NCBI GenBank assembly: GCA_024123955.1 | Contig: CP099652.1 | Span: 3,286,001 to 3,350,000, forward strand | Length of the DNA: 64,000 bases | DNA from: Oxalobacteraceae bacterium OTU3CINTB1 | GTDB taxonomy: Bacteria; Pseudomonadota; Gammaproteobacteria; Burkholderiales; Burkholderiaceae_D | Reading direction: 5' to 3' | Shown: positions 8,357 through 17,745 of the stretch, piece after piece | Layout of the letters: every line of letters begins with the position of its first letter | Numbering within the stretch: position 1 is the first letter of the stretch | Translations under genes and position numbers: made by a program | Notes under the pieces: model-generated | The model's input: the letters and a program-made list of their open reading frames with translations, nothing else | What the model was told of the DNA's origin: nothing | The model's database searches: none

Positions 8357-9226
8357 ATGACTATCCTCGTTACCGGCGCCACCGGCCGTGTCGGCCGCCA
8401 AGTTGTCCAGCAACTCGTTTCCCGTGGCGCCGACGTGCGCGTCCTCGTCCGCGATCCGTCGAAGGCCGTTTTCCCCTCCAGCGTGGAGATCGTCAAAGGC
8501 GACCTGCTCGACATCGACTCGCTGCGCAGCGCCTTCAAGGGCGTCGGCACGCTGTTCCTGCTCAACGCGGTGGCCGGCGACGAATTCACCCAGGCGCTGA
8601 TCACCTTGAACATTGCCCGCGAATCGGGCGTCGAGCGGCTGGTCTACCTGTCGGTGCTGCACAGCGACCGCTTCGTCAACGTGCCGCACTTCGCGGTCAA
8701 GCTGGGCGCGGAGCGGATGATCGAACAGATGGGCTTTAGCGCCACCATCCTGCGGCCGTCGTATTTCATCGACAACGAGCACATGGTCAAGGACGTTATC
8801 TTCGAGCACGGCGTGTACCCGATGCCGGTCGGCGGCAAAGGCGTTGCCATGGTCGATGCCCGCGACATCGCCGAAGTCGCCGCGATCGAGTTGATCCGCC
8901 GCGACCGGGCGCCTGGCAAGCTGCCGATCGACACCATCAACCTGGTCGGGCCGGACACTCTTACCGGCGAGGGCGTGGCGGCGATCTGGTCGGAGGTGCT
9001 GGGCCGTCCCGTGGTCTACGGCGGCGACGACCCGACCGGCTTCGAGCAGAACCTGGCGACCTTCATGCCGAAATGGATGGCCTACGAAATGCGTCTGATG
9101 GCGGAGCGTTATGTCAGCGATGGCATGATTCCCGAGGCTGGCGACGTCGAGCGCCTGACCAAGCTGCTGGGCCGTCCGCTGCATTCCTACCGCAACTTCG
9201 CCCGGGAAATCGCGCCGGCAGCATGA
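8357..9226 (+). CDS. NmrA/SDR-a family NAD(P)-binding protein
   Basis: 289 residues opening MTILVTGATGRVGRQVV, the G-x-x-G-x-x-G Rossmann loop of atypical SDRs. The middle matches the NmrA-like group (LLNAVAGDEFTQ, VYLSVLHSDRF, ILRPSYFIDN). These proteins either reduce quinones or act as NADP-sensing redox regulators. The ATG has an AAGGAG eight bases upstream, so the longer upstream frame is rejected. It is monocistronic and divergent from a LysR regulator. The target reaction is not identifiable. Confidence 0.87.
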   Translation: MTILVTGATGRVGRQVVQQLVSRGADVRVLVRDPSKAVFPSSVEIVKGDLLDIDSLRSAFKGVGTLFLLNAVAGDEFTQALITLNIARESGVERLVYLSVLHSDRFVNVPHFAVKLGAERMIEQMGFSATILRPSYFIDNEHMVKDVIFEHGVYPMPVGGKGVAMVDARDIAEVAAIELIRRDRAPGKLPIDTINLVGPDTLTGEGVAAIWSEVLGRPVVYGGDDPTGFEQNLATFMPKWMAYEMRLMAERYVSDGMIPEAGDVERLTKLLGRPLHSYRNFAREIAPAA

Positions 9227-9320
9227 TCGCCGGCCGGGTTGCCGGGCCGCTGTGCTCCAGGGCGGTCCGGTTCTTCAGCGGCCAGTGCCAGCCCGATGCG
9301 CCCATCCGCACGGGTACCTT

Positions 9321-9391
9321 GATACATAGTAGAAACAATTCTTGGACCGTGAATAACAATAAAACGGCTAAAATTGATTCACTAATGTAGC
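9321..9391 (+). promoter_or_regulatory. 71-bp promoter module, copy B (RND efflux operon)
   Basis: Same architecture as the module at 3765-3835: GATACATA-N2-AGAAACAATT, 29 variable bases, then CGGCTAAAAT and TTCACT-N-ATGTAGC. Spacing between the upstream box and TAAAAT (9369-9374) is identical in both copies. Conservation is confined to the two ends, so this is not simply a recent duplication. A shared regulator for the efflux and SrpA/b561 operons is the natural reading. Confidence 0.65.
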
Positions 9392-9434
9392 ATTGTCCGG
9401 CCTTCGTGGCCGGCCGGTCGTCCCTGGGGGTGTT

Positions 9435-12400
9435 GTGTTAATCGATATTGTCCGCGTGGCGCTTCGGCGTCCCTATACGTTTGTGGTCATGGCCTTGCTG
9501 CTGCTGATCGCCGGTCCGCTGGCGGCGCTGCGCACGCCGACCGACATTTTCCCCGATATCAAGATCCCGGTGATCGCGGTGGCGTGGCAGTACACCGGCC
9601 AGCCGCCCGACCAGATGGCCGGCCGCGTGTCGACCCTGTTCCAGCGCGCGCTGACGACCACCGTCAACGACATCGAGCACATCGAGGCCAACACCTACAC
9701 CGGTGTGAGCATCGTCAAGATCTTTTTCCAGCCCGGCGTCAACGTGGCGGTGGCCAACGCCCAGGTGACGGCGATCTCGCAGGCGCTGCTCAAGCAGATG
9801 CCGGCCGGGATCACGCCGCCGCTGATCATCAACTACAACGCCGCCACCGTGCCGATCCTGCAGGTGGCGCTGTCGGGCAAGGGCCTGTCGGAACAGCAGC
9901 TGTCCGACCTGGGCACCAACACCGTGCGCACGCCGCTCGTCAGCGTGCCGGGCGCGGCCATTCCGCTGCCGTATGGCGGCAAGCAGCGGCAAGTGCAGAT
10001 CGACGTCGACCCGGCGCTGCTGCAGGCGCGCGGGCTGTCGGCGCAGGACATCGCCAACGCGCTGGCGGCGCAAAACGTGCTGACCCCGGTCGGCACGCAG
10101 AAAATCGATACGCTCGAATACACGATCCAGCTCAACAGCGCGCCGTCGGCCATCGCCGACCTGGCGCGCCTGCCGGTCAAGGTGGTCAACGGCGCCACCA
10201 TCTACCTGGGCGACATCGCCAACGTCCACGACGGCAATGCGCCGCAGACCAACGTGGTGCACGTCGACGGCAGCCGCTCGGTGCTGATGTCGGTGCTCAA
10301 GAACGGTTCGGCGTCGACCCTGGCCATCGTCGACGGCGTGCGCGCGAAAATCGATACGCTCAAGGCCGGCTGGCCGGACGCGCTGACGGCCACGCCGATC
10401 AACGACCAGTCGGTGTTCGTGCGCGCCGCCATCAAGGGTGTTGCCTCGGAAGGCGTGATCGCCGCCGCGCTGACGTCGCTGATGATCCTGCTGTTCCTCG
10501 GCAGCTGGCGCTCGACCATCATCATCGCCGTGTCGATTCCGCTGTCGATCCTCGGCTCCATCGTGGCGCTGTCGGCCATCGGCGAGTCGCTCAACCTGAT
10601 GACCCTGGGCGGGCTGGCGCTGGCCGTCGGCATCCTGGTCGACGACGCCACCGTCACCATCGAAAACATCAACTGGCACCTGGAGCAGGGCAAGTCGGTG
10701 GAAAACGCCATCCTCGACGGCGCCGCGCAAATCGTCACGCCGGCCTTCGTTTCGCTGCTGTGCATCTGCATCGTGTTCGTGCCGATGTTCTTCCTCGACG
10801 GCGTGTCGCGCTTCCTGTTCGTGCCGATGGCCGAGGCGGTGATCTTCGCCATGGTCTGCTCGTTCATCCTGTCGCGCACCCTGGTGCCGACCATGGCCAA
10901 CTACCTGCTCACGCCGCACGACACCGGCGAGGGCCATGCCCACGCCCACGGCGGCCACGGCGCGCCGCCGCCGTCGGGCAATCCGCTGGTGCGCTTCCAG
11001 CGCGGCTTCGAGGCGCGCTTCGAAAAGGTGCGCGCCGGCTATATGGACATCCTGCAGTCGGCCGTCGGCAACCGGCCGCCGTTCGTCATCGGCTTCCTGC
11101 TGGTGGTGGCCGCGTCGTTCGTGCTGGTGCCTTTCCTGGGCAGTAACTTCTTCCCGTCGGTCGATTCCGGCCAGGTGCTGATCCACGCGCGCGTGCCGGT
11201 CGGCACCCGCATCGAGGAAACCGCCGCGCGCTTCGCCCGCATCGACCAGGCGATTCGCCGCGTGATTCCGGCCAGCGAGATCGTCACCATGACCGACAAC
11301 ATCGGCATGCCGGCCAGCTCGATCAACATGGTCTACAACAACACCGGCATGATGGGCGCGCAGGACGGCGACTTCCAGATCGCGCTGGGCGAAGGGCACG
11401 CACCCACCGCCGGATACGTGCGCACGCTGCGCAAGGTACTGCCGGAGGAATTCCCTGACACCACGTTCTCGTTCCCGCCGGCCGATATCGTCGGCCAGAT
11501 CCTGAATTTCGGTTCGCCGGCGCCGATCGATGTGCAGATACGCGGCGGTAAGATCGCCGACAACTACGTCTACGCCGAGAAGCTGCTGAAGCGCATCCGC
11601 GCCATTCCCGGCGTGGCCGACGCCCGCATCCAGCAATCGAACAAGGCGCCGGTGTTCAATGTCGAGGTCGACCGGGGGCAGGCGCAGCAGCTGGGCCTGA
11701 CCACGCGCGACGTCACCAACAGCATGGTGGTCAACCTGGCCGGCTCGTCGCAGGTGGCGCCGACCTTCTGGCTCAATCCGGCCAACGGCGTCAGCTACCC
11801 GATCGTCATGCAGACGCCGCAACCGCAGCTCGATTCGCTGTCGGCGCTGGCCAACCTGCCGGTCGGCAACGGCGCCACCACCGGCGGCGCCACCCTGGGC
11901 GGCGTGGCCCGCTTCGAGCGTGGCACGGCGTCGGCGCTGGTGAGCCAGTACGACATCGCGCCGATGGTGCAGATCTACGCCACCACGCAGGACCGCGACC
12001 TCGGCGCCGTCGCCAAGGACATCAACCAGCTGCTGGCCGAGACCAAGGCCGAGCTGCCGAAAGGCGCGTCGGCGCAGATGCTGGGCCAGGTCAAGACCAT
12101 GGACCGGGCCTTCTCCGGCTTGCTGTTCGGTCTGCTCGGCGCGGTGGTGCTGATTTACTTCCTGATCGTCGTCAACTTCCAGTCGTGGCTCGACCCGGCG
12201 GTGATCGTCTCGGCATTGCCGGCGGCGCTGGCCGGCATCGTCTGGATGCTGTTCGCCACCAACACCACGCTGTCGGTGCCGGCGCTGACCGGCGCCATCA
12301 TGTGCATGGGCGTGGCCACCGCCAACTCGGTGTTGGTGATCTCTTTCGCGCGCGAACGCCTCGACGAACTGGGCGACGCCACCGCCGCCGCCCTGGAGGC

Positions 12401-12680
12401 GGGCTCGGTGCGCTTCCGTCCGGTGCTGATGACCGCGCTGTCGATGATCATCGGCATGCTGCCGATGGCGCTTGGGCTGGGCGACGGCGGCGAGCAGAAC
12501 GCGCCGCTGGGGCGTGCCGTCATCGGCGGCCTGATCTTCGCCACCACCGCCACCTTGCTGTTCGTGCCGGTCGTGTTCAGCATCGTGCACAAAAAACACG
12601 CGCCCGGGACCAAGGCCTCGCCGACCCCGCCGCCGCACCATGACCAACCTGTTTCCGGAGCACCCGTCCATGCCAACTAA
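9435..12680 (+). CDS. RND multidrug efflux permease (HAE1 family)
   Basis: About 1081 residues with the RND layout: TM1 (RRPYTFVVMALLLL), a large periplasmic loop, TM2-6, a cytoplasmic loop, TM7, a second periplasmic loop and TM8-12. The proton-relay acidic pair is visible in GILVDDATVTIENI of TM4. I prefer the GTG at 9435 (VLIDIVRVALRRPYTF), where family homology starts behind a G-rich site; an in-frame TTG at 9393 would add residues from the leader. It forms a three-gene efflux operon with the adaptor and channel. An unusual His-rich stretch (HAHAHGGHG) sits in the cytoplasmic loop near residue 505. Confidence 0.93.
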   Translation: MLIDIVRVALRRPYTFVVMALLLLIAGPLAALRTPTDIFPDIKIPVIAVAWQYTGQPPDQMAGRVSTLFQRALTTTVNDIEHIEANTYTGVSIVKIFFQPGVNVAVANAQVTAISQALLKQMPAGITPPLIINYNAATVPILQVALSGKGLSEQQLSDLGTNTVRTPLVSVPGAAIPLPYGGKQRQVQIDVDPALLQARGLSAQDIANALAAQNVLTPVGTQKIDTLEYTIQLNSAPSAIADLARLPVKVVNGATIYLGDIANVHDGNAPQTNVVHVDGSRSVLMSVLKNGSASTLAIVDGVRAKIDTLKAGWPDALTATPINDQSVFVRAAIKGVASEGVIAAALTSLMILLFLGSWRSTIIIAVSIPLSILGSIVALSAIGESLNLMTLGGLALAVGILVDDATVTIENINWHLEQGKSVENAILDGAAQIVTPAFVSLLCICIVFVPMFFLDGVSRFLFVPMAEAVIFAMVCSFILSRTLVPTMANYLLTPHDTGEGHAHAHGGHGAPPPSGNPLVRFQRGFEARFEKVRAGYMDILQSAVGNRPPFVIGFLLVVAASFVLVPFLGSNFFPSVDSGQVLIHARVPVGTRIEETAARFARIDQAIRRVIPASEIVTMTDNIGMPASSINMVYNNTGMMGAQDGDFQIALGEGHAPTAGYVRTLRKVLPEEFPDTTFSFPPADIVGQILNFGSPAPIDVQIRGGKIADNYVYAEKLLKRIRAIPGVADARIQQSNKAPVFNVEVDRGQAQQLGLTTRDVTNSMVVNLAGSSQVAPTFWLNPANGVSYPIVMQTPQPQLDSLSALANLPVGNGATTGGATLGGVARFERGTASALVSQYDIAPMVQIYATTQDRDLGAVAKDINQLLAETKAELPKGASAQMLGQVKTMDRAFSGLLFGLLGAVVLIYFLIVVNFQSWLDPAVIVSALPAALAGIVWMLFATNTTLSVPALTGAIMCMGVATANSVLVISFARERLDELGDATAAALEAGSVRFRPVLMTALSMIIGMLPMALGLGDGGEQNAPLGRAVIGGLIFATTATLLFVPVVFSIVHKKHAPGTKASPTPPPHHDQPVSGAPVHAN

Positions 12681-13833
12681 AACCACCCGTATGGGGCACA
12701 AGCCAATGTTCTTCGGGCTGATCGTGCTGGCCGCCGCGCTGGTCGCGGCCGGCGTCATCAGCCGCCGTTCGGAAGCGCAACAAGTCAAGGAAGCCAGCGC
12801 GCCGCTGGTGCCGGCCGTCAGCATCCTGCCGGCAGGGCAAATGGCCGGCGCCTCGATCGACCTGTCGGCCCGCATCGAGCCGTGGGCGAGGGCGCCGATC
12901 TATGCGCGCGTCAGCGGCTATCTGAAAAACTGGAAGGTCGACATCGGCGCGCCGGTCAAGGCCGGCCAGACGCTGGCCGACATCGAAACCCCGGACCTCG
13001 ACCAGCAGCTGCTGCAGGCGAAGGCCGAACTGGCCAGCGCGCGCAGCAACCTGACCCTGGCCACCAGCACCGCCAAGCGCTGGCAGGGATTGCTGGAGGC
13101 GGACGCCGTCTCGCGCCAGGAATCCGATGAAAAGGCCGGCGACCTGGCGGCCAAGCGCTCGGCCGTCAACGCCATGCAGGCCAACGTCGACCGCGTGCAG
13201 GCGCTGCAGCGCTATACCCGCCTGGTGGCGCCGTTCGACGGCGTGGTCACCGCGCGCAACACCGACGTCGGCGCGCTGATCAACGTCGGCGGCACGCCCG
13301 GCAGCGAGCTGTTCGTGGTATCCGACATCAGCCGCCTGCGCGTGTACGTCAACGTGCCGCAGCGCCAGGTGGCCGCCATCAAGGTCGGTGACCAGGCCGA
13401 GCTGACGGTGCCCGAGCGCGCCGGCAAGGTCTACACGGCAACCGTGCAGTCGCTGTCGCAGGCCATCAACGCCAACTCCGGCGCCATGCTGGTGCAGTTG
13501 GCGGTGCGCAACGATAGCCGTGAACTGCTGCCGGGCGGCTATGCGTCGATCCATTTCGACGCGCCGCTGTCGAGCGGCGCGCTGAGCATTCCACCGAGCG
13601 CGCTGATCTTCAACAAGGGCGGCACCCAGGTGGCCGTGCTGGGCAAGGACAATCGCGTGGTGGTCAAACGGATCACCGTCGGCCGCGACCTCGGCAACGC
13701 GGTCGAAGTCGCAGCCGGCCTCGACAAGGGGGAGCAGGTGATCGCCAACCCGCCCGACGGCGTCGCCACCGGCGACGTGGTGCGCGTGGCGGCCACCGCC
13801 GGTCCTACCAACAACGCCAAGGCCAAGCCGTGA
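12670..13833 (+). CDS. RND efflux periplasmic adaptor (membrane fusion protein)
   Basis: 387 residues: an N-terminal signal anchor (MFFGLIVLAAALVAAGVI), a biotinyl-lipoyl-like domain (ARIEPWARAPIYARVSGYL), an alpha-helical hairpin rich in Ala/Gln (about 100-165), then beta-barrel and membrane-proximal domains. It bridges the inner-membrane pump to the outer-membrane channel. The start lies within the end of the pump gene and has CCGGAG upstream; an ATG at 12640 is possible but less supported. Its TGA overlaps the GTG of the channel gene. Confidence 0.92.
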   Translation: MPTKTTRMGHKPMFFGLIVLAAALVAAGVISRRSEAQQVKEASAPLVPAVSILPAGQMAGASIDLSARIEPWARAPIYARVSGYLKNWKVDIGAPVKAGQTLADIETPDLDQQLLQAKAELASARSNLTLATSTAKRWQGLLEADAVSRQESDEKAGDLAAKRSAVNAMQANVDRVQALQRYTRLVAPFDGVVTARNTDVGALINVGGTPGSELFVVSDISRLRVYVNVPQRQVAAIKVGDQAELTVPERAGKVYTATVQSLSQAINANSGAMLVQLAVRNDSRELLPGGYASIHFDAPLSSGALSIPPSALIFNKGGTQVAVLGKDNRVVVKRITVGRDLGNAVEVAAGLDKGEQVIANPPDGVATGDVVRVAATAGPTNNAKAKP

Positions 13834-15266
13834 AGATCCTCTACGCCACCACCCTGACGCTAGCACTAGCGGCGTGCGCCGAGGCGCCGTTGCAGGCGCC
13901 GCCGGCGGTGCCGATGGCAGCCACCTTCCGCGACGTGCCGCCCGGCTGGTCCGCCGCCGGTGACCCGGCGCCTGCCTTGCCGGCCGACTGGTGGACCATG
14001 TACGCCGATCCTCAGCTGGACCAGCTCGAACGGCAACTGATCGCCAACAGCCCGGACCTGGCCAGCGCGCTGGCGCGCTACCGCCAGGCGCAGGCCGCCA
14101 CCGGCGTGTTGCGCGCGGCGCAATCGCCTACCTTGGGCGCGTCGCTCAATGGCCAGCGCTTGCGCCAGTCCGATATGAAACCGCTGCGCGGCGCCACCTC
14201 GCCCAGCCAGTACGACAGCGGCACGCTGGAACTCGACCTCGGCTACGAAGTTGACCTGTGGGGCCGCATTGGCAAGCAGGTCAGCGCCGGCGTGGCGCAG
14301 GAGCGCGCCGCAGACGCCGACCTGGCCGCCGCGCGCCTGTCGCTGCAGGTGCAACTGGCCGACACGCTGCTGGCCCTGCGTGGCGCCGACGCCGACCTCA
14401 AGCTGCTGCGCGAGACCGAAGTGGCCTACCAGCGCCAGGCCGATCTCATCACGCGGCGCCACGACGGCGGCAGCGCCTCCGGCCTGGATCTGGCGCGCGC
14501 CGAGACCCAGCTCGAATCGGCCCGTTCATTGCTGCGCCAGCGCCAGGCGCAGCGCAATGTACAGGAGCACGCGATCGCCGCGCTGGTCGGCGCCAACGCC
14601 GCCGACTTCGCGGTGGCGCCGGCCGGCGACGGCTTCGCCACCCCGGCGCTACCGCTGGGCCTGCCTTCGCAGTTGCTGCAACGCCGGCCGGACATCGCCG
14701 CCGCCGCAGCGCGCGTGGCCGCCGCCAGCGACCAGGTGGGCGTGGCGCGCGCGGCGCTGTTCCCGTCGCTGACCCTGAACGCGGCGGGCGGCTTCCAGTC
14801 CAGCGATTTCGGCCGCTTCGCGCAGGCCTCGAACCTGTTCTGGGCGGTCGGTCCCACCTTGGCGGTCAGCCTGCTCGACGGCGGCAAACGCAAGGCGCAG
14901 ATCGGCAACGCCGAGGCGGTGCTCGACGAAGCGGGGCAGCGCTACCGCTCGGTGGTGCTGACCGCGTTCCAGCAGGTGCAAGACCAGCTGTCATTGCTGA
15001 CCAACTACGACGAGGCGGCCAAGTCCGACCACTTGGCGGCGGCCGCCGCCAAACGCGCGCTGGACCTGGCCAAGAAACGCTACGACCAGGGCGCGGCCAG
15101 CTACCTCGATGTGGTGACGGCGCAAACCGCCTATCTGCAGTCGGCCCGCAGCGAACTGGATTTGACGACACGCTACCGCCAGGCCGGCGTGCAGCTCGTC
15201 AAAGCGATCGGCGGCGGCTGGTCGGCGGGCCAAGTGCTGGACAGGAAGTCGCGCGGCGGATCATAA
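13830..15266 (+). CDS. outer-membrane efflux lipoprotein (NodT/OprM family)
   Basis: 478 residues with a lipoprotein signal ending LALAAC, so the mature N-terminal Cys should be acylated. Two repeated outer-membrane-efflux domains follow (about 60-250 and 270-455), with the NSPDLASALARYRQAQA and RRPDIAAAAARVAAAS heptad-rich helices of TolC-like channels. It completes the tripartite pump. GTG start in a GTGA overlap with the adaptor. There is no fourth gene; a promoter for the next gene begins about 35 bp downstream. Confidence 0.92.
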   Translation: MKILYATTLTLALAACAEAPLQAPPAVPMAATFRDVPPGWSAAGDPAPALPADWWTMYADPQLDQLERQLIANSPDLASALARYRQAQAATGVLRAAQSPTLGASLNGQRLRQSDMKPLRGATSPSQYDSGTLELDLGYEVDLWGRIGKQVSAGVAQERAADADLAAARLSLQVQLADTLLALRGADADLKLLRETEVAYQRQADLITRRHDGGSASGLDLARAETQLESARSLLRQRQAQRNVQEHAIAALVGANAADFAVAPAGDGFATPALPLGLPSQLLQRRPDIAAAAARVAAASDQVGVARAALFPSLTLNAAGGFQSSDFGRFAQASNLFWAVGPTLAVSLLDGGKRKAQIGNAEAVLDEAGQRYRSVVLTAFQQVQDQLSLLTNYDEAAKSDHLAAAAAKRALDLAKKRYDQGAASYLDVVTAQTAYLQSARSELDLTTRYRQAGVQLVKAIGGGWSAGQVLDRKSRGGS

Positions 15267-15300
15267 GCCGGCGGGATCATCAACAGGGGGAAGTCGCGCT

Positions 15301-15341
15301 TATTGCAAAAGACTTGCAATAGTGCAGCGTGCGTGTATACT
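15301..15341 (+). promoter_or_regulatory. TonB-receptor promoter with a palindromic operator over the -35
   Basis: TATTGCAA and TTGCAATA form perfect 8-bp arms separated by AAGAC (15301-15321). The right arm contains TTGCAA (15314-15319), a plausible -35, and TATACT follows 16 bp later (15336-15341) as -10. A repressor bound to the palindrome would block RNA polymerase. A metal repressor such as Fur or Zur would fit a TonB receptor, but I cannot assign it. Confidence 0.6.
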
Positions 15342-15384
15342 TCCACGCGGCGCCGCCTTTGTGATTTCTCCACTGAAGATTCTT

Positions 15385-17439
15385 ATGAAACGAAAACTCC
15401 TGCCGCTGGCCATCGCCTCGGCCATGCCCTTTATGAGCGCCAGCGCCCAGTCCGACGACACCGCCATCACGATCGGCCAAGTCCACATCAGCGGGCAGCG
15501 GCTCGCCGGGCCGCTGCTGAGCAATCGGGTGCTGACGTCGGTCGACATCCTCGGCGCCGACAAGGTCGAGGACAAGAACGTGGGCAACAGCTGGGAGCTG
15601 GTCGGCCAGCTGCCGGGCGTCCAGCTCACCGAAACCCGCATGGGCGCCGAGTCCGGCAAGGCCACGTTCCGGGCCTTCAACGGCGAGGGCTACATCAACG
15701 GCATCAAGGTGTTGATCGACGGCGTGCCGAGCAACGTCAACAGCGGCAACCAGCGCTTCATCGACATGATCTTCCCGCTCGAGGTCGACTATATCGAAGT
15801 GGTGCGCGGCACCAACGACCCGCGTTACGGCCTGCACAATATTGGCGGCAACATCAACTTCGCCACCCGCCAGGGCGGCAATTACGTCGATAGCCGGTTC
15901 ACCTACGGCAGCTTCGACACCCGCGAGGCGCAGGTGGCGATCGGCCGCGAGAGCGACGGCTTCGCCCAAAACTATATGCTGGCCAGGCAGGATTCGGGCG
16001 GCTACCGCGATCATAGCGATAGCGACAAGTACTCGCTCGGCGCCAAGTGGTTCCTGACGTCGCCCGGCAAGGAGGTCAAGGCCGGACTGATCGTGCGTGC
16101 CTACAAGCACGACGCCGAAGAGCCGGGGTTCCTGACCGCTAAACAAATGGCCGAGGACCGCCGCCAGTCCCCTGCCAAGAACGCCAACGACACCACCGAG
16201 CGCGAGATGCGCCATGCCAGCGCACACCTCGACTGGCAGATGACGCCGGATGCTTTCCTGAGCAGCAAGCTTTACTACAACAGCTATGCGGACGATCGCC
16301 GCGTGACCTTCACCAGCAATCCCGCCGGCACCGCGCCCCGGCAGCGCCGCCTGTGGGACGAGGACCAGTACGGTTTCCTGAGCACGCTGACCTGGCGCGC
16401 CGACGACAAGCTCGTCATCGACGGCGGCGTCAACGCGGAACACCAGGACAACCGCTACCGCCGCCAGCGCTACAGCTTCGCCGTGCCCACCAACTTCGGC
16501 ACGCCGGCCCAGATCCAGAACAACGACATCTATACGCTCGATAACTTTGGCGCCTACGTCCAGGCGATTATCAAGCCGTTCGAGTCGCTCAAGATCGTGC
16601 CCGGCTTCCGCACCGACAAATTCTCCGGCAGCTCGAAAGTCAGGACGGTGGGCGTCAAGTCCGACCTGCAGGACTATGGCTGGATCGAACAACCGAAGTT
16701 GAGCATGGTGTACAACCCGGCCGCCAATGTCAGCCTGTACGGCAATTGGGGACGCACGTTCCAGGTCCTGACCGGCTCGGGCGCCCCGGCCTATCTGGTC
16801 GCCAACCAGGCCACCTTCGCGCCGTCGATCAACACCGGCAAGGAAGTCGGCATCAAGTTCAAGCCGCTGCAAGGGTCGGAAATGCGCCTGGCCGTCTGGC
16901 GCCAGGACGCCACCGGCGAAGTCGCCAACATGCCGGCCACCGGCACCACGGTCGGCCTGGGAGAAACCCGCAGGCAGGGCGTCGACATCCAGCTATCCAC
17001 GCGCGCGACCGACAAGCTCGATTTCTGGCTTTCGCACTCGCTGCAAAAGGCCGAAGTGACCAGCGCGTTCACGGCCGATGGCGTATCGCTGGCCGGCAAG
17101 GAAGTGTTTTCCACGCCGCGCCATATCAGCAACGCCGGCGCCGAGTATCGCCCCTCGGACAAATGGCGTGTGGGTCTGCAGGGCAGGGCGCAGGGCGACT
17201 ACTTCATCGACAGCCCGAACACGCGCGGCAAGTTCGGCGGCTTCGTCCTGTTCGACGCCAGTGTGCGCTACGCGGTGTCCAAGCGCGTGAGCATCGATGT
17301 CCAGGTCAAAAACCTGGCCGATCGCCAGTATGCGTATGCGTGGTACGACAATTTCTTTTGGCCGGCCGCCGACGCGCAACCGATGTTTTCTCCGGGACCC
17401 GGGCGCGCCGCGTATATTTCGCTCAACCTGAAGATGTAA
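15385..17439 (+). CDS. TonB-dependent outer-membrane receptor
   Basis: 684 residues with a Sec signal (MKRKLLPLAIASAMPFMSASA). The plug domain covers about 45-160 (LPGVQLTETRMGAESGKATF, IEVVRGTNDPRYG, GGNINFATR). A 22-strand barrel then ends in an aromatic-rich terminus (AAYISLNLKM). The start MKRKLL gives a canonical signal peptide; the frame extends to 15322 but would place the promoter inside the gene. The likely substrate is a siderophore or metal chelate, which the sequence alone does not fix. The promoter has a palindromic operator, so expression is probably metal- or ligand-repressed. Confidence 0.9.
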   Translation: MKRKLLPLAIASAMPFMSASAQSDDTAITIGQVHISGQRLAGPLLSNRVLTSVDILGADKVEDKNVGNSWELVGQLPGVQLTETRMGAESGKATFRAFNGEGYINGIKVLIDGVPSNVNSGNQRFIDMIFPLEVDYIEVVRGTNDPRYGLHNIGGNINFATRQGGNYVDSRFTYGSFDTREAQVAIGRESDGFAQNYMLARQDSGGYRDHSDSDKYSLGAKWFLTSPGKEVKAGLIVRAYKHDAEEPGFLTAKQMAEDRRQSPAKNANDTTEREMRHASAHLDWQMTPDAFLSSKLYYNSYADDRRVTFTSNPAGTAPRQRRLWDEDQYGFLSTLTWRADDKLVIDGGVNAEHQDNRYRRQRYSFAVPTNFGTPAQIQNNDIYTLDNFGAYVQAIIKPFESLKIVPGFRTDKFSGSSKVRTVGVKSDLQDYGWIEQPKLSMVYNPAANVSLYGNWGRTFQVLTGSGAPAYLVANQATFAPSINTGKEVGIKFKPLQGSEMRLAVWRQDATGEVANMPATGTTVGLGETRRQGVDIQLSTRATDKLDFWLSHSLQKAEVTSAFTADGVSLAGKEVFSTPRHISNAGAEYRPSDKWRVGLQGRAQGDYFIDSPNTRGKFGGFVLFDASVRYAVSKRVSIDVQVKNLADRQYAYAWYDNFFWPAADAQPMFSPGPGRAAYISLNLKM

Positions 17440-17454
17440 GGCTCAAGGTTATAG

Positions 17455-17652
17455 ATGGCACTTAAGTCTCCCTGCACCGGCGTGTGCGAATTCGACGGTC
17501 GAACCGGGTACTGCTCGGAGTGCCTGCGCACGCTCGAGGAGGCGCGCGACTGGAAGAAAATGACGGATCACAAGCGTCACCAGATCGTCAACGACAAGGC
17601 GCGGCGCGTGAAAAAACTGGCGAAGGTGGCCGGCGCGGCCAAGGACGAGTGA
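17455..17652 (+). CDS. DUF1289 small Cys-rich protein
   Basis: 65 residues opening MALKSPCTGVCEFD and carrying the DUF1289 pattern: C-x3-C, then C-x2-C in GYCSEC, followed by a W-x-x-M helix (DWKKMTDHKRHQIV). The four cysteines suggest a small metal-binding fold; function is unknown. It starts 15 bp after the TonB receptor and may share its transcript. Confidence 0.85.
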   Translation: MALKSPCTGVCEFDGRTGYCSECLRTLEEARDWKKMTDHKRHQIVNDKARRVKKLAKVAGAAKDE

Positions 17653-17745
17653 CGTCGCGTCGAAGACCCTTGTATTTTTGATGGAATCCGTGTTTTTGCA
17701 GTTCCCGGAGCTCGGATTGATACCATTTTCTGCTACCATCTTGCT

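Noticed and set aside
9438..12875. 1145-codon minus-strand open frame opposite the RND pump
   Set aside because: The composition is dominated by His/Arg/Asp/Gly with no domains. The plus strand encodes a clear RND permease with a good start and operon context.
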